This document shows positions 44,375 through 55,700 of a DNA stretch of 64,000 nt, in pieces. A program made the position numbers and the translations under genes. A model generated the notes under the pieces. It searched no databases, had not been told where the DNA came from, and was given only the letters and a program-made list of their open reading frames with translations. Numbering within the stretch: the stretch's first letter is position 1; each line of letters begins with the position of its first letter. Source of the DNA: UPXZ01 sp049840795 (GTDB taxonomy: Bacteria > Bacteroidota > Bacteroidia > Bacteroidales > Paludibacteraceae); NCBI GenBank assembly GCA_049840795.1, contig JASGJK010000030.1, forward strand, positions 65,989-129,988. The letters are read 5' to 3'.

Positions 44375-44677
44375 ATGAACATTTACATTTCAAATGTGAA
44401 CTTTTCTACAACAAGCGAAAGTTTACAAGAATTATTTTCAGGTTTTGGAGAAGTATCTTCTGCAAACGTTATTAAAGATAGAGAAACAGGACGCTCTCGT
44501 GGCTTTGCTTTTGTAGAAATGCCAAACGATAGCGAAGCTAACACAGCCATTGCAGAATTAAACGAAACAGAATTTGAAGGAAAAGTGCTTAACGTAAGTG
44601 TGGCACGCCCCAAAACCGAAAGACGTGACAATAACAGATTCGGTGGTGGTGGTTACCGTGGAGGAAACAGATATTAA
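44375..44677 (+). CDS. RRM-type RNA-binding protein
   Basis: 100 residues with one RNA recognition motif: RNP2 is MNIYISNVNF and RNP1 is RSRGFAFVEM. The Gly/Arg-rich tail (NRFGGGGYRGGNRY) is typical of bacterial glycine-rich RNA-binding proteins of Bacteroidetes and cyanobacteria. It lies 23 bases after the cold-shock gene, so the two are probably one operon of RNA chaperones. Terminator follows. Confidence 0.92.
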   Translation: MNIYISNVNFSTTSESLQELFSGFGEVSSANVIKDRETGRSRGFAFVEMPNDSEANTAIAELNETEFEGKVLNVSVARPKTERRDNNRFGGGGYRGGNRY

Positions 44678-44696
44678 TCAAATATATGTCCGTTAT

Positions 44697-44735
44697 AAAA
44701 AAGATTCTTGCAGTATAGCAAGGATCTTTTTTTTG
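44697..44735 (+). terminator. Intrinsic terminator after the RRM gene
   Basis: Stem of AAAAAGATtCTTGC with GCAAGgATCTTTTT, loop AGTATA, then a T8 run. Confidence 0.85.
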
Positions 44736-45078
44736 CCCTGAAATAATCGACATAAGATATAACTGGACATCAAATTATTGATGATAAGACAATTAACTCG
44801 CGTAATTTTAAAAATAACGGCAGGTGTTAAATTACCGGGAAGTCAAAAAAAAACGTCTAAGATAGTTTGTTTTGTATGAAAAATATTCTGGTTAATTTTG
44901 AACCATTGAACGATGTGCGTGTATAATAATTAACGTAATACATCTAACTTAATCGTTTGGAGAAAGATTTTGAGATATAAATAAATCATAAAAGAAAGAG
45001 AAGGTTATTTTCGTTTAGTATTTGAAATAGCATTAAAGATAGACATAAAGACGCGATAACCGGTTTAAGAAAATAACA
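44736..45078. other. Non-coding stretch upstream of the sigma factor
   Basis: 343 bases, AT-rich, no gene or clear motif. It probably contains the promoter of the ECF sigma gene. Confidence 0.4.
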
Positions 45079-45651
45079 ATGGTTTTTTTTGATAATAATT
45101 ATAAAAGAAAAACGGATGAAGAGCTTATGCTGCTACTCACAAAAAGTGAAAAGCCGGCATTTGATGAAATATATGTTCGTTATTCTAAGTCGTTGTTGAA
45201 TTTTTTCTATAAAATGCTCTATTGCGATAGAGAAAGAGCCGAAGATTTGATGCAAGATTTGTTTCTGAAAATAATAGAGAAGCCACAACTATTTGATTGC
45301 TCCAAAAAGTTCTCAATATGGATTTACGTTATCGCTTCAAATATGGTAAAAAATGAATACCGAAGCCGACAAACTCATTCGGAACACACACAGAAAATGG
45401 CTTATACGAATGAAACATCAATAAAAAATGAACAACAGATAGATAAAAACACGTTTGACAAACAGTTAAATATAGAACTTGATAAAATAGACACAGAACT
45501 TAAAACAATGTTTAATCTCCGATTTGAAGAAGATATGAGCATTAAACAGATTGCAGATATTTTAGAATGTCCTGAGGGTACAGTTAAATCCCGATTATTT
45601 TATTTAACTAAAAAACTCTCAGCAAAATTATCTATATTTAAACCAGAGTAA
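45079..45651 (+). CDS. ECF-type RNA polymerase sigma factor
   Basis: 190 residues. Region 2 is visible at about 25-90 (FDEIYVRYSKSLLNFFYKMLYCDRERAEDLMQDLFLKI, WIYVIASNMVKNEYR) and region 4 at about 130-185 (MFNLRFEEDMSIKQIADILECPEGTVKSRLFYLTKKL). Alternative sigma factor, probably governed by the membrane protein encoded 12 bases downstream. Intact. Confidence 0.9.
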   Translation: MVFFDNNYKRKTDEELMLLLTKSEKPAFDEIYVRYSKSLLNFFYKMLYCDRERAEDLMQDLFLKIIEKPQLFDCSKKFSIWIYVIASNMVKNEYRSRQTHSEHTQKMAYTNETSIKNEQQIDKNTFDKQLNIELDKIDTELKTMFNLRFEEDMSIKQIADILECPEGTVKSRLFYLTKKLSAKLSIFKPE

Positions 45652-45663
45652 AAAGATAACATT

Positions 45664-46353
45664 ATGGATAATATTTCGACTCACGATTTGGAAAAGTTGC
45701 ATCGGCTTTTGAAATCTAAAAAAATGGATCAACTTACTGCAAAAGAAAATCAATGGGCTTCCGCTTTGGTTACCGATGCGGAATATGACCATTTATTTTA
45801 TTTGTACAAAAATATATCGGGAAAAAAGTCTGAGCAGATAGAGCCCCAAGCTGTTACTAAAACAAAATTAGATAAATCGTTTATACAATTACGGAAGAGA
45901 AAATATCCGACTACTTTTATGTCTCGAAAAGTATCCGTTTATCAGTCGATTGCAGTAGCAATAGTGTGTCTTATTGTCGGTTATTGGACCAGTTTTGCCA
46001 TCAGTAATTTCCAAAATTCACATAGTAATACGCCGGGTATTGTGAGAGATACGGTACAAATCATAAAGTATGTACAAGATTCTACCGCCGATTTCTCAAC
46101 CTTGAATCCTATAAGGAGTTTAGTACCGCAAAAGGGTGTAAGAGGAACATCAAACCATCAACTCACCAAAAAACTACTAATTTTGGCGAATGTTACAGAA
46201 TACATTGATTTTCCAAGAGGCACTATTGCCGGTACAAGTATTTATTCGGGCAAAGCAGCCTTAAACACCATCCGGAAGGTTTCTTCAGAAAACAAAACAA
46301 TATATATTGATGATAATTCGCAACTAAGAAAAATGATGCTAAAACTTAATTGA
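45664..46353 (+). CDS. Single-span membrane protein, likely anti-sigma partner
   Basis: 229 residues. The cytoplasmic N-terminal part (1-90, helical and basic) is followed by one transmembrane helix (YQSIAVAIVCLIVGYWTSFAI, about 95-115) and an outer C-terminal domain of unknown type (EYIDFPRGTIAGTSIYSGKAALNTI). Position and topology fit an anti-sigma factor of the upstream ECF gene, but no zinc-binding HxxxCxxC motif is present. Confidence 0.65.
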   Translation: MDNISTHDLEKLHRLLKSKKMDQLTAKENQWASALVTDAEYDHLFYLYKNISGKKSEQIEPQAVTKTKLDKSFIQLRKRKYPTTFMSRKVSVYQSIAVAIVCLIVGYWTSFAISNFQNSHSNTPGIVRDTVQIIKYVQDSTADFSTLNPIRSLVPQKGVRGTSNHQLTKKLLILANVTEYIDFPRGTIAGTSIYSGKAALNTIRKVSSENKTIYIDDNSQLRKMMLKLN

Positions 46354-46790
46354 CCGAAAACGGCTGTAAGTTGAGTTCAAACGTAATTTGTGTCGTATTT
46401 TTTACTATGAAGTCATCTTGATTTTCGTAATTTATTGCGTGTCGTTCCTACGAAATTTTTTATGAGTTGATAATCATTCTGTTATAAATACGTCGTACCT
46501 AACGGTACTTCTTAGCCCCATCGGGGCGAAATTATACATTATTGGTTTTAAGCGTTTAAAAGGCAACCGAGGAATATCGCAAATATCGTTATTTTAAAAG
46601 GTGGATATTGGTAATAAATAATTATGACAATAACATACGAGTTATAAAAGACACAGATGAGGTTATGCGTAAATTATCGACTCCAAGAATAATTAAAGAT
46701 GATGATTAATGGTAATGTTCCAAATCGGGAGTTCTGTAATATGAGACAGATAACCATTTTTAAACTTTAATATCATAGTAAAAAGTGTAT
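46354..46790. other. Mostly non-coding stretch with a short coding remnant
   Basis: No complete gene. A short frame near 46640-46709 reads VIKDTDEVMRKLSTPRIIKDDD and stops; it may be a gene end left after a deletion. The rest shows no structure that I can name. Confidence 0.35.
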
Positions 46791-46884
46791 AATGGTTCAG
46801 ATGGGGAGTTACACCTATAGATACTTGACAATTGATTATGTTTTTTCTGCTGTGATGATAGCGGGGTTACTACCTTATTTTCAA

Positions 46885-47020
46885 AAGCACGGAATGCTTT
46901 TGAAAATCGAACGGAGTGCTTTAAATATTTACACGGAATGCTTTTATATAAAAGTACGGAGACCGTTTCATCAAAAGCACTCCGTGCTAATTCTAAAAAC
47001 ACGGAGTGCTTTTCAGACCT
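46885..47020. repeat. Cluster of palindromic CACGGARTGCTTTT repeats
   Basis: Five units of about 14-19 bases: AAAAGCACGGAATGCTTTT, CGGAGTGCTTT, ACACGGAATGCTTTT, an inverted AAAAGCACTCCGTGCT and AAACACGGAGTGCTTTT, spaced 10-30 bases. Each unit is itself a partial hairpin (AAAAGCA / TGCTTTT). Spacing is irregular. Confidence 0.6.
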
Positions 47021-47069
47021 CACTCGTTTGAGATTATTTGGGTAATGCTTCAGATTGGGGGTAAGCAAA

Positions 47070-47315
47070 TATTACGGATTGGACGAACAGCGGATAAAGA
47101 GTGTATACCTCACCCCCGACCTCCCGCAAAGCGGGACAGGCACTCCTCCCGGAGGAGAGGAGAGATTTATTGCCTCTCAAACTCGTTATTATTTTGGTAG
47201 TTATGAAAGAACCATCAAAAGTGATAACAGTGTAGAAGAAATTGATTATATTTATACCCCGAGCGGATTAACGTATCTGCAACGTACAACTGAGGCTGTC
47301 TCATCTTTGAGTTAG
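47070..47315 (+). pseudogene. RHS-repeat protein remnant with inserted GC-rich hairpins
   Basis: The plus frame ends with TRYYFGSYERTIKSDNSVEEIDYIYTPSGLTYLQRTTE, recognisable as part of the RHS core repeat. Just before it (47108-47162) is a GC-rich piece encoding TPDLPQSGTGTPPGGEER with two hairpins (CCCGC-AAA-GCGGG; CTCC-TCCC-GGAG). This looks like a small REP-type insert. No start and no toxin tip. Confidence 0.5.
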
Positions 47316-47564
47316 ATTAAATTTGCTTTGAGAAAATATGGAGTTTTTAGAGGTTGCCGCCATAACTTTTTTTTCGCCAAAGTTCTCACTTTTCTTTACT
47401 ATTGGCAATACGGCTGATTTGGGAAGGTTACGTAGGTGTGGCATCTATGTATTATTGCTGCAAATTAGAAAGTCAAAACGACCTCTATAATATAATTATT
47501 AAGAGGAACGGAGTTAACTCTGTTCCTCTTAATAATTAAACGATGCCTATGCATTTTAGATGCG

Positions 47565-50500
47565 TTACCGTACGATGATTTTTTGACGATTCACAAGATA
47601 AACGCCTGATGGGAGATTGATTTTTGTTTCGCCCGTGCCAATCGTTCTTTTGTTTACCAGCACTCCTGATACATTATAAATGGAAATATCGGTAGGTATG
47701 TCTGTTTTTAAAATGACATATCCCGTACCGGATGTTAATACCAGATTGGATACCATAAGCTGATTGATACCTGATAACTTCAGCGGTTCATACTTAAATG
47801 TAAAGTGGTCGGCACTCCACCATTGGTTGGTGAGACTTGTTTCAAAACCGATACGCAAAATATCTCCTCTTCTAATTTCAATCGACGATGCTGTCACAAT
47901 ATCCCAACCTTTTAGGTAGGAAGAACCTGCCGGTGGCGTAGCACCGGTGCCGGTAAATGTTTTTGTGCCGGTTTCCTTTACTCCATTTTTGTCACGTACG
48001 GTATATAGCTGTATTGTAGCACCGGCGGAACACCTCAACAGAGCGCTCACAGTGTAAGTTCCTTCGGGTAAGTAATTAAAATCTTGATACAATTCGGATG
48101 TAAAGGCTGTACTACTCCATTTATTCCAGTAATTATTGGTTAATGTGCCATCATACGCTTCGCCGGAAGCGTAATCAATGGTAGCTGCCGTCCAACCGTA
48201 GGTGTCTTTTCGTAAACAATCAGCATTGATAATAACAGGACTTGCATCGGCTACTGTTTTTTCCTGATTCCAAACAAAAAGACGTGTGTAACATTCGTCC
48301 GATTCTTTTTGCATCTTGGTTTTGAATTGTTCATAGCTTTCAGTAAGTACTTCGCTGATAGAACCCACATAACGTAGTTTAAATTCATCGGCACCGGCCC
48401 AGCGAGCTGTCATATCTCCAATATTTCTTAATACCGATACGGAGTACTCCGTTTTTCACAACAACATACGGGATGATTTGCCTTTTTTGCAGGTTTAGTT
48501 CACCGTCTTCGGTCACAGGGGCAAAATATTCTACGCCATCTGCTTGCGCATAAAGTCCTACGTGTCCATTTACTGTGCTTCCGACTAATCCGTTGGTACT
48601 GTTAAAACAAGCTGCTGACAGTTCATATACGCCTTCTGCCAATTCGGTTATATCCTGATAGTAATTAAAGTGCATTCCGAGTGGTGATGAATCCCACACT
48701 TCGAGGAAACTGTCGCCGGTAGATTTTGAATAGCCGTTGGCAGCGGATTTCGAGCAAGTCCAGCCATCTACTTGAGTAGTAGCTGTTGTTACAATATTTG
48801 GATTGACAAGGTATCCCAATCCTATCACACCGCTATAAATCTCAGCCCCGGTGGTGGTTTTAACATACAGGCGAAACTCGTCGCTGTCGATATCGAAATC
48901 ATTTAAATTGAATGAGTAGGTATTTTCATTGACATCGAACAAAGACCGGTCTGCTTCTGTATAATAATTTTCATAAGTGCCGTCTGCTTTTTTACGTTGA
49001 ATAATCATCATATCTGTCATATCGCCGTTTTCGTTAGTTGCGGTAAATACCAGTCTTCCCGTTAGTGAATTTACTTTTGCTCTTAGTTTGATGGCTTTAG
49101 TTGCCGGCGCCCACCAAACGGGTGTAAATTGTACATCGGCATTGTAGGCAAAGGTGGATTTATTGTCGCGATAGACTTCCCCTGCGGGTGTAACCCAACC
49201 ATCATTATAATTGATCATGGCTCGGTAATATGTGTCCCAATTGTAGATGGAATACCGTTCAATAAATCGACAAGTATCCATTACATTTAATATTTCTTTG
49301 ATGGCTTGCCTGTTTTTTTCTAACCTGTCGCCATAACCTGAGGGCCAAGTCTCCGTAGTCCATGACGCTCCGTTATTCCATTCGGTGATCCATATTGGTC
49401 GTTTGGTCTTGTCGTAAATAGATTTTAGCTGACTGTACCACGAGGCGGCATTTGGCGCTTCATTTGTCCCCCAGTAACAGTGAACGGCCACAAAGTCGCA
49501 ACGATATGCCATATTGTTACAGTAAGTTATGTATTCCGTAAGCCAATTAGGGTCGGTAGGTGCAGGTGATCCTATACGCATCCCCGAAGTTTGTAAATCA
49601 GGAGTTTTGGTACAAGCTGTCCAAGTGCTGATGGTACCACCGCAGCTACATTTGTCTGAAGTGTGCTGCTCAGCGTGTTCAGGCTCATTGAAACTCAAAA
49701 CGTGTGTACTGTTGGTTTGACCGTCAATTTGACTATTTGACGGCCAGTACAAATGCTGTTTTATAGGTATAAATTCACTATCGCTTGTACTCGAACGGTC
49801 AGCACTCCACGTATAGAACCAAGTGGCTCTCATTTTTTTACACTCCGTTGCGATTGCCGAACTGCCTGTAGTACTGCACCAACCTTTTTTAGATACGTAA
49901 TTCCATTTTTTAATATGAACAGAGGTGATACGTTTGTCAAGAGCTTGGGGTAAAAGTTGTACCATAATATCTTGATGGTCGGCAACATACACCCGGCTAT
50001 AACCGCTTCCGTTGGAGCCGCTTGCTACTGTTGCCATATATCCCCGTTTAAGAATAAAACTTCTAAAGGAATTGGAAGTTTTGGCTAATTCATTCTGACC
50101 TAACTTTAAATCGGTACTTACTCCCGAATAGTTTTCGCTGCTATATCCGGTAAATGGCTTTATATCTGTTTTGTAAGGCATAATAACGGTACCATTTAGA
50201 TATACGCCTACCCGAACGTTATAATTGTTTGTCGCTTTTACCCCATTGACAGATATTGACGAGATATATTTTGTTAATACATCCGACGGAAGCGCATTAT
50301 CCAATATCAACCAGGCTTTGTCATTTGTTAAGTTAATTGTCGAATTTGTTAAGGCATCATTTTCATTCATAATATGAAAATCGACAGGCTCTGAAAGTGT
50401 CAGGTTTTGTTTTTTCATAAATACGGCATAGCGTACATTGTTTCCGTATTTGTCGGTAACAGACGTACCCTGCTCTACCAATTTTGAAGCACTGATTACT

Positions 50501-51601
50501 TCGGGTATATACGAATCAAGTACGCCAACACCAAGCAAACTCCATTCGGCAGCAGTCCCTATGGATGTGTATGCGGGTACGGCGAATGATGAACCGGTTC
50601 CCAATAATGTTCCGTTACGATAAATCATAACAGATGTTCCCGTAAAGGCAAACTGATAATTTGCGACATCAACTGCCGGAAGATTTTCAGCTATTGATTG
50701 ATAATCAACGCTCACACGGCTTGGCGAAATTTCAATAATAGCTCCATTTCCTTTTGCGTTGCGCACAAGCATTGAGAACTCTCCGTCACTGTTAAACTTA
50801 AGTTGATTCAAAGCCAACGTGAAAGCATCATTAACATCAAAATTCGTTGTAGAAAGGAGTGTGGTCATATCGGATGCAAGACATTCCATCAGCACCGATT
50901 GTAAATTGGAAGTTGCCGTGATAATCTCCGTTAATGTTTTTTGCGCTGCGTTATTATAAACATCTTGTGCTGCTGTGGTAGCCGTAGCTACTTTTTGTCT
51001 TAAATTGGCAGGATAGTTTAATTGTACCGAAACTTTTAACCCTCTTTCGATGGCACGCTGTAATACGTCCAAATAAAGCTGTTTACGTCCGGCATCGAAC
51101 CCGTTTTGTGCGCTAACGATTTGCCAGCGTGCTAAATCATTTAACTCTTTATCGTAATAAACACCTACATAAGTATCACTTTCTTTACCTGTGTCACAGC
51201 CGAGATATTTTGTGGGAGAACGCTTTGAACTGATATATCCGTCCAATCCGTCATTGATACTCCATAGATAGTTGTTACCAGTTCCGGCCGAAGTCAAAAA
51301 GACAAGGCTGTATGTGTTTGATGTGCTCGCTGTCAGGTATTTATTGCTGCTTTTTTGGCGTAGAAGATAATAACCTTCGGTGCCGGAAGCTTCCGCTACA
51401 AAAACATAGCTGTCGGCGATAGTATTTGTGTTTAGTTTTGATAATCCGGGCGTGCCGTCTGTCTTTTGGCCTAATACTCTATCGTAATAGATATTGTAAA
51501 GATAATATTTCTCCTCCCGCAACGACGGAGGTGGTAGCCGAAAGTGAAGTGAATGCTATAATTCCGAGTAGAAAAGATAAAATGTAAAATCGTTTTTTCA
51601 T
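47565..51601 (-). CDS. Large secreted GH128-like glycanase, twice frameshifted
   Basis: About 1345 residues. The signal peptide (MKKRFYILSFLLGIIAFTSLSA) starts at 51601 but is out of frame with the body from about 51515. An N-terminal beta-trefoil-like region (KYYLYNIYYDRVLGQKTDG, YLLRQKSSNKYLTAS) is followed by a lectin-like part. The Asl1/GH128-type catalytic core is at about 530-780: VLSFNEPEHA (probable acid/base Glu), DFVAVHCYWG, RPIWITEWNNG (probable nucleophile Glu). Carbohydrate-binding domains follow, and a type IX sorting domain ends the protein (DISIYNVSGVLVNKRTIG). A second break near 48430 is an extra A before MTARWAGADEFKL. GH128 enzymes cut beta-1,3-glucan. Confidence 0.72.
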
Positions 51602-51900
51602 GTGCTTTTTATTATGATATTTATAGATTTCTTGGCATGAGTCCTATAATAAATTCAAAAGCCAACTAACCGGTAAACCAATATCGAATGAGAGGTAAAT
51701 CCACTTTCAGCTTTTTACTTTGTAACAACTCTATAGTTTTATGAAAACAAAAATATAAACAATATTTACATTGTCAAATCAGATAACTTAATATTGAATG
51801 TGAGGAGACATTTTTGAACGAATATTACACGTTAACCGGAAAATATATTGGAATTTGATAGGTTTTGTACGAGATATTTGTCTGTGATATGATTTGTTGA
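51602..51900. other. Intergenic region upstream of the GH128-like gene
   Basis: About 300 bases, AT-rich, no gene. It must hold the promoter of the minus-strand gene; no clear box is seen. Confidence 0.35.
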
Positions 51901-51922
51901 TTACCTTAATTTTTTTAAAAGT

Positions 51923-51943
51923 CTGTCCGGAATACTCGGACAG
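51923..51943 (-). terminator. Hairpin downstream of the thioesterase gene
   Basis: Perfect 7-bp stem CTGTCCG / CGGACAG, followed on the minus strand by ACTTTTAAAAAAATT. Confidence 0.5.
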
Positions 51944-52006
51944 AGATTTTGAAAACTGAAGTGCTGAAATATATTGCCGGTAAAAGGAAAAATCAGATGA
52001 TTAGGG

Positions 52007-52453
52007 TTACGAGTGTGGAAGTAATCGTAAAGATGGATTTTGTTCAAAATTGGCAATTGCTTTTCGCCAATCATCTGAAATTTGACGGGTGCTTTTTGTC
52101 TTCGCATCAAAACAAACCATCACCGTGTGGCACACACACTTAACTTCACGGGTAGATGTATCTACAAGTTGTTGAAGTAGCTTAAAACTTTTATTTCCGA
52201 TTTCAATCACAGCGGTTTCAACCACAACGCTTTCGCCCGGGAATACCGGTAACAAAAATGTAACGTGTATATCGGCAATAACAACTCCAATTTCTTTGTT
52301 GATTCTTACTTGTGGCAGTACTTCTGCAAAATAAGCGGTTTTTCCCAAATCGTAAAAAGACAGATAAACAGAATTGTTGACGTGTCCTAAGGCATCAAAA
52401 TCATTGAATCGTAGTTGAATAGGTGTGATATGCCGAAATGCAGGTTGTTCCAT
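52007..52453 (-). CDS. Hotdog-fold acyl-CoA thioesterase
   Basis: 148 residues of the 4-hydroxybenzoyl-CoA thioesterase/YbgC type. The active-site motif is FNDFDALGHVNNSVYLSFYDLGKTAYF (Asp with HVNN), followed by VVIADIHVTFLLPVFPGESVVVETAV, the central helix-strand. It would hydrolyse a short or aromatic acyl-CoA in the cytoplasm. It is a stand-alone housekeeping gene within the glycan locus. Intact. Confidence 0.87.
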   Translation of the reverse strand: MEQPAFRHITPIQLRFNDFDALGHVNNSVYLSFYDLGKTAYFAEVLPQVRINKEIGVVIADIHVTFLLPVFPGESVVVETAVIEIGNKSFKLLQQLVDTSTREVKCVCHTVMVCFDAKTKSTRQISDDWRKAIANFEQNPSLRLLPHS

Positions 52454-52762
52454 AAAGCTAATAAATTGTAACTGAAATAATCTGGTTTTTTTCAGAATAG
52501 TGGAAAATAATTGAAAACTCTGTAAAAATCCAATATCAATACATCATAAACGTAATTAAGCATCGAATGTTCGTTATATTTGAAAAAGACGAGGTTATCG
52601 TTCTTTTTTCAGCCTACAAAATTACAATATTTTCAAGTGTTCGCAAAAGTTGGATGCTGTTTATAGTTACTATTTTTGGTTTTTTGAATAAAATTTTTAT
52701 GACCATCCGCAAAATATATAGGTCGCTTTACGGATAATCATTTAAATTTCGTAGGTTTATAA
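52454..52762. other. Intergenic region between thioesterase and HTCS genes
   Basis: 309 bases, AT-rich, no gene or strong hairpin seen. Confidence 0.35.
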
Positions 52763-55700
52763 TTATTTTACTTGCTCTGATGCACTTTCCCTTGAGGTGG
52801 TTTTAAATTCTTTTGGTGTAACTCCCGTAATTTTTTTGAATACTCTTGTGAAATAGGGTGCGTCATTATAACCTACTTTGTAGGATATTTCGGAGAGAGT
52901 ATATTGTCCGTACAATATCAACTCCTTGGCTTTGTTTATGCGGACGGTATTAATAAATTCCGATGTATTCATATCCATCAGGTTTTTAATTTTATTGTGC
53001 AGGCTCGAGCGGCTGATGTACAGTTTATCGGCTAAATACTGAACATCCAATTCTGTATTTTCAATGTTTTCTTGAATCAACGCCAAAATTTTTTCCATAA
53101 ATACTTGATCGTGGTTTTTTTGTGGTATTTTTATGCCTTCCAAACGCGAAATCTCAAGTAATCTGTTTTTGAGCACACGTTGTGCATTTAGTATATTGTT
53201 GATACGTATTTCCAATTCTTCCATTGAAAACGGTTTGTAGATATATTCATCGGCACCCATTTGTAGACCTTCCAGTTTTGCTTCATTGCTTGTTTTAGCT
53301 GTGAGCATAATCACCGGAATATGGCACAGGTTGATGTCTGTTTTGATTCTTTGACAAAGTTCGGTTCCGCTCATTACAGGCATCATAATATCGGTAATAA
53401 GTATGTCGGGTGTTTTTTTATTAATATACTCCCAAGCATCTTTTCCATTCTCAAAACATTTTGTTTTGTATGTTTCATTAAAATTTTTCTGAAGTAACAT
53501 CAATAAGTCTTTGTTGTCTTCTGCTATCACAATGGTGTATTCTTTTTGTACTTCTGTTTTTTCGTTAGTTTCGTTGGTTTCGGCAAAAGAGTGCTCTCCT
53601 TTTCCTGAAATAAGATCAATGCTTGATTCTTTCGTACTTTCGTCATTATCAGTTGTCTCTTCTTCAGAAAGCGAGTAGGGTAATGTAACTATAAACTTGG
53701 CACCTTTTCCGGGTTCACTTTCTACTGTAATTTCTCCGTTGAGCAATTTTACTAAACTGGCGGTAAGCGCTAAACCAATTCCGCTGCTTTCCACCAAATC
53801 GTTTGAAAAGTTTTCGCTGTAAAATGCTTCAAAGATTTTGCCTTTTTGCTTCTCAGACAAGCCGTTTCCGCTATCTTTTACCGAAAACACAATGTTTCTG
53901 CCTATATTAAGACTAAACTCGATGATACCATGTTGCGGAGTATATTTCACTGCGTTGGTAAGCAGATTTGTGAGTATTTTTTCCAATTTATCAAAATCAA
54001 AAAAGAGTTCGGTTTCGGTATAGCTCACCTTCATACTTAAGTTAATTTTTTTCTTTGTGAATAGCGGTCGATATACATTGATAATTTGATTGAAAAAATC
54101 AATGACATTCCCTTTTGTTAAGTTAACAACCGCATGATCCGATTCAATTTTTCTAAAATCCATCAATTGGTTCACCAAAAAGAGTAATCGTGTAGCGCTT
54201 CGTTTAATCGTTTGCCGTGTTTCTTCTTCTTCACCCTTCGGTTCGCTGTGTTTGGCAAGCATTTCTACAGATGCGATAATTATACTCAACGGAGTTTTGA
54301 ACTCATGGGGTTATGTAAGTGAAAAAATTCATCTTGTGTTGATGCAGTAAATTCAGATTCTCTTTTTCAATTTTTCCGATGGCAAGTGTCATTTTTTCTT
54401 TTTGACGGTTTTTATAAAACTGTAAGATAAAATATCCAACTGCCACAGCTAAAATAAAATATAGGAAAAACGCGAACCAAGAAGCCCAAAATGGAGGCGA
54501 AATTTTGATTGTCATCGTTCTTTCTTGACCTTGTGCATTGTTCATTTTATTTATTGCCCGGATATGAAATTCGTATTTTCCGGGTGAGATGTTGGTGTAA
54601 TTCGCTTGTGTCATTTCTGAAGCCGGTGACCAACCTTTGTCAAATCCTTCCAAATAGTATTGATATGAAATATCGCCATTCAGATAATTTACACATCCAA
54701 ATTCGAGGGTAAAAGAGTTTTGATTGTAACGCAATTTGAGTTTGTCGGTAAAATCTATTTGTTTGGTCAAAATCTTGTCATCTTCTTCTGAGACAATATT
54801 TTTGTTGAAAATTTTAAGATTAGTGAAATATACGGTAGGGACATCAACCGGAGTAAATATGGTTTTAGGATCAAACCAAGTAATACCGGTGACACTTCCA
54901 AAGTACAAAATATCATCGTCTTTGAAATATGATTTATAATTATACTGGTTCCCGGCTATCCCTTGTTTTATGTTAAAATTCACAGCGGTTGAGTCCGACG
55001 TATTGAGCCTGCTGATTCCCTTATTTGTACTAATCCATAAAAAACCTCTATTATCCTCCAGAATTCCGTATATTACATTATCAACCAGCATATTACTTTT
55101 TACCGGAATAAATCGCCCGGTTTTATTATTAAATTTCATTAATCCCGCATTTTTAGTTCCTATCCAGATTTGACCCTTAGAATCAATACAATGACTGATG
55201 ATGGCATTACAGTTTAATCCCGAAGCATCACCTGACTGAAAATGGGTCATCAAACCTTTTTGAGTGATATCAAGAACAAAAATGCCTTTATTGTATGTGC
55301 AAAACCAAAATTTACCGTCCGGTGCTTTGAAAATATCATATACAAAACAATCGGCGAATTCGTTTTCGCGAAAGCGTGCGAATATCTGCTTCTTTTTATC
55401 GAAAATATCGACTCCCGATAGAGTACCTATTAAGATAGAATCGTGAGAGTAGAAAGCAAGCGCAAAAACAAAATTATTGTTTAAGGACGCAGGATTATTG
55501 GATTGCTGAATATATCTTTGAGCTTGCTTGGTGGGTATGTCTATTTTAGAGATGCCTCCCATAAAATGACCAGCCCAGCAAGTATTACCGTCCATTAATA
55601 AAGCGTGCACATTATTTGACGAAATACTGTTAGGGCTTTGTTCGTTGAAAAGGAGATGAGAGAATGTATGCCTTTTTTTATCATATATGGCTATTCCTGC

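Noticed and set aside
46885..47020. CRISPR array
   Set aside because: Repeat units vary, spacers are 10-30 bases and irregular, one unit is inverted, and no cas genes are near.
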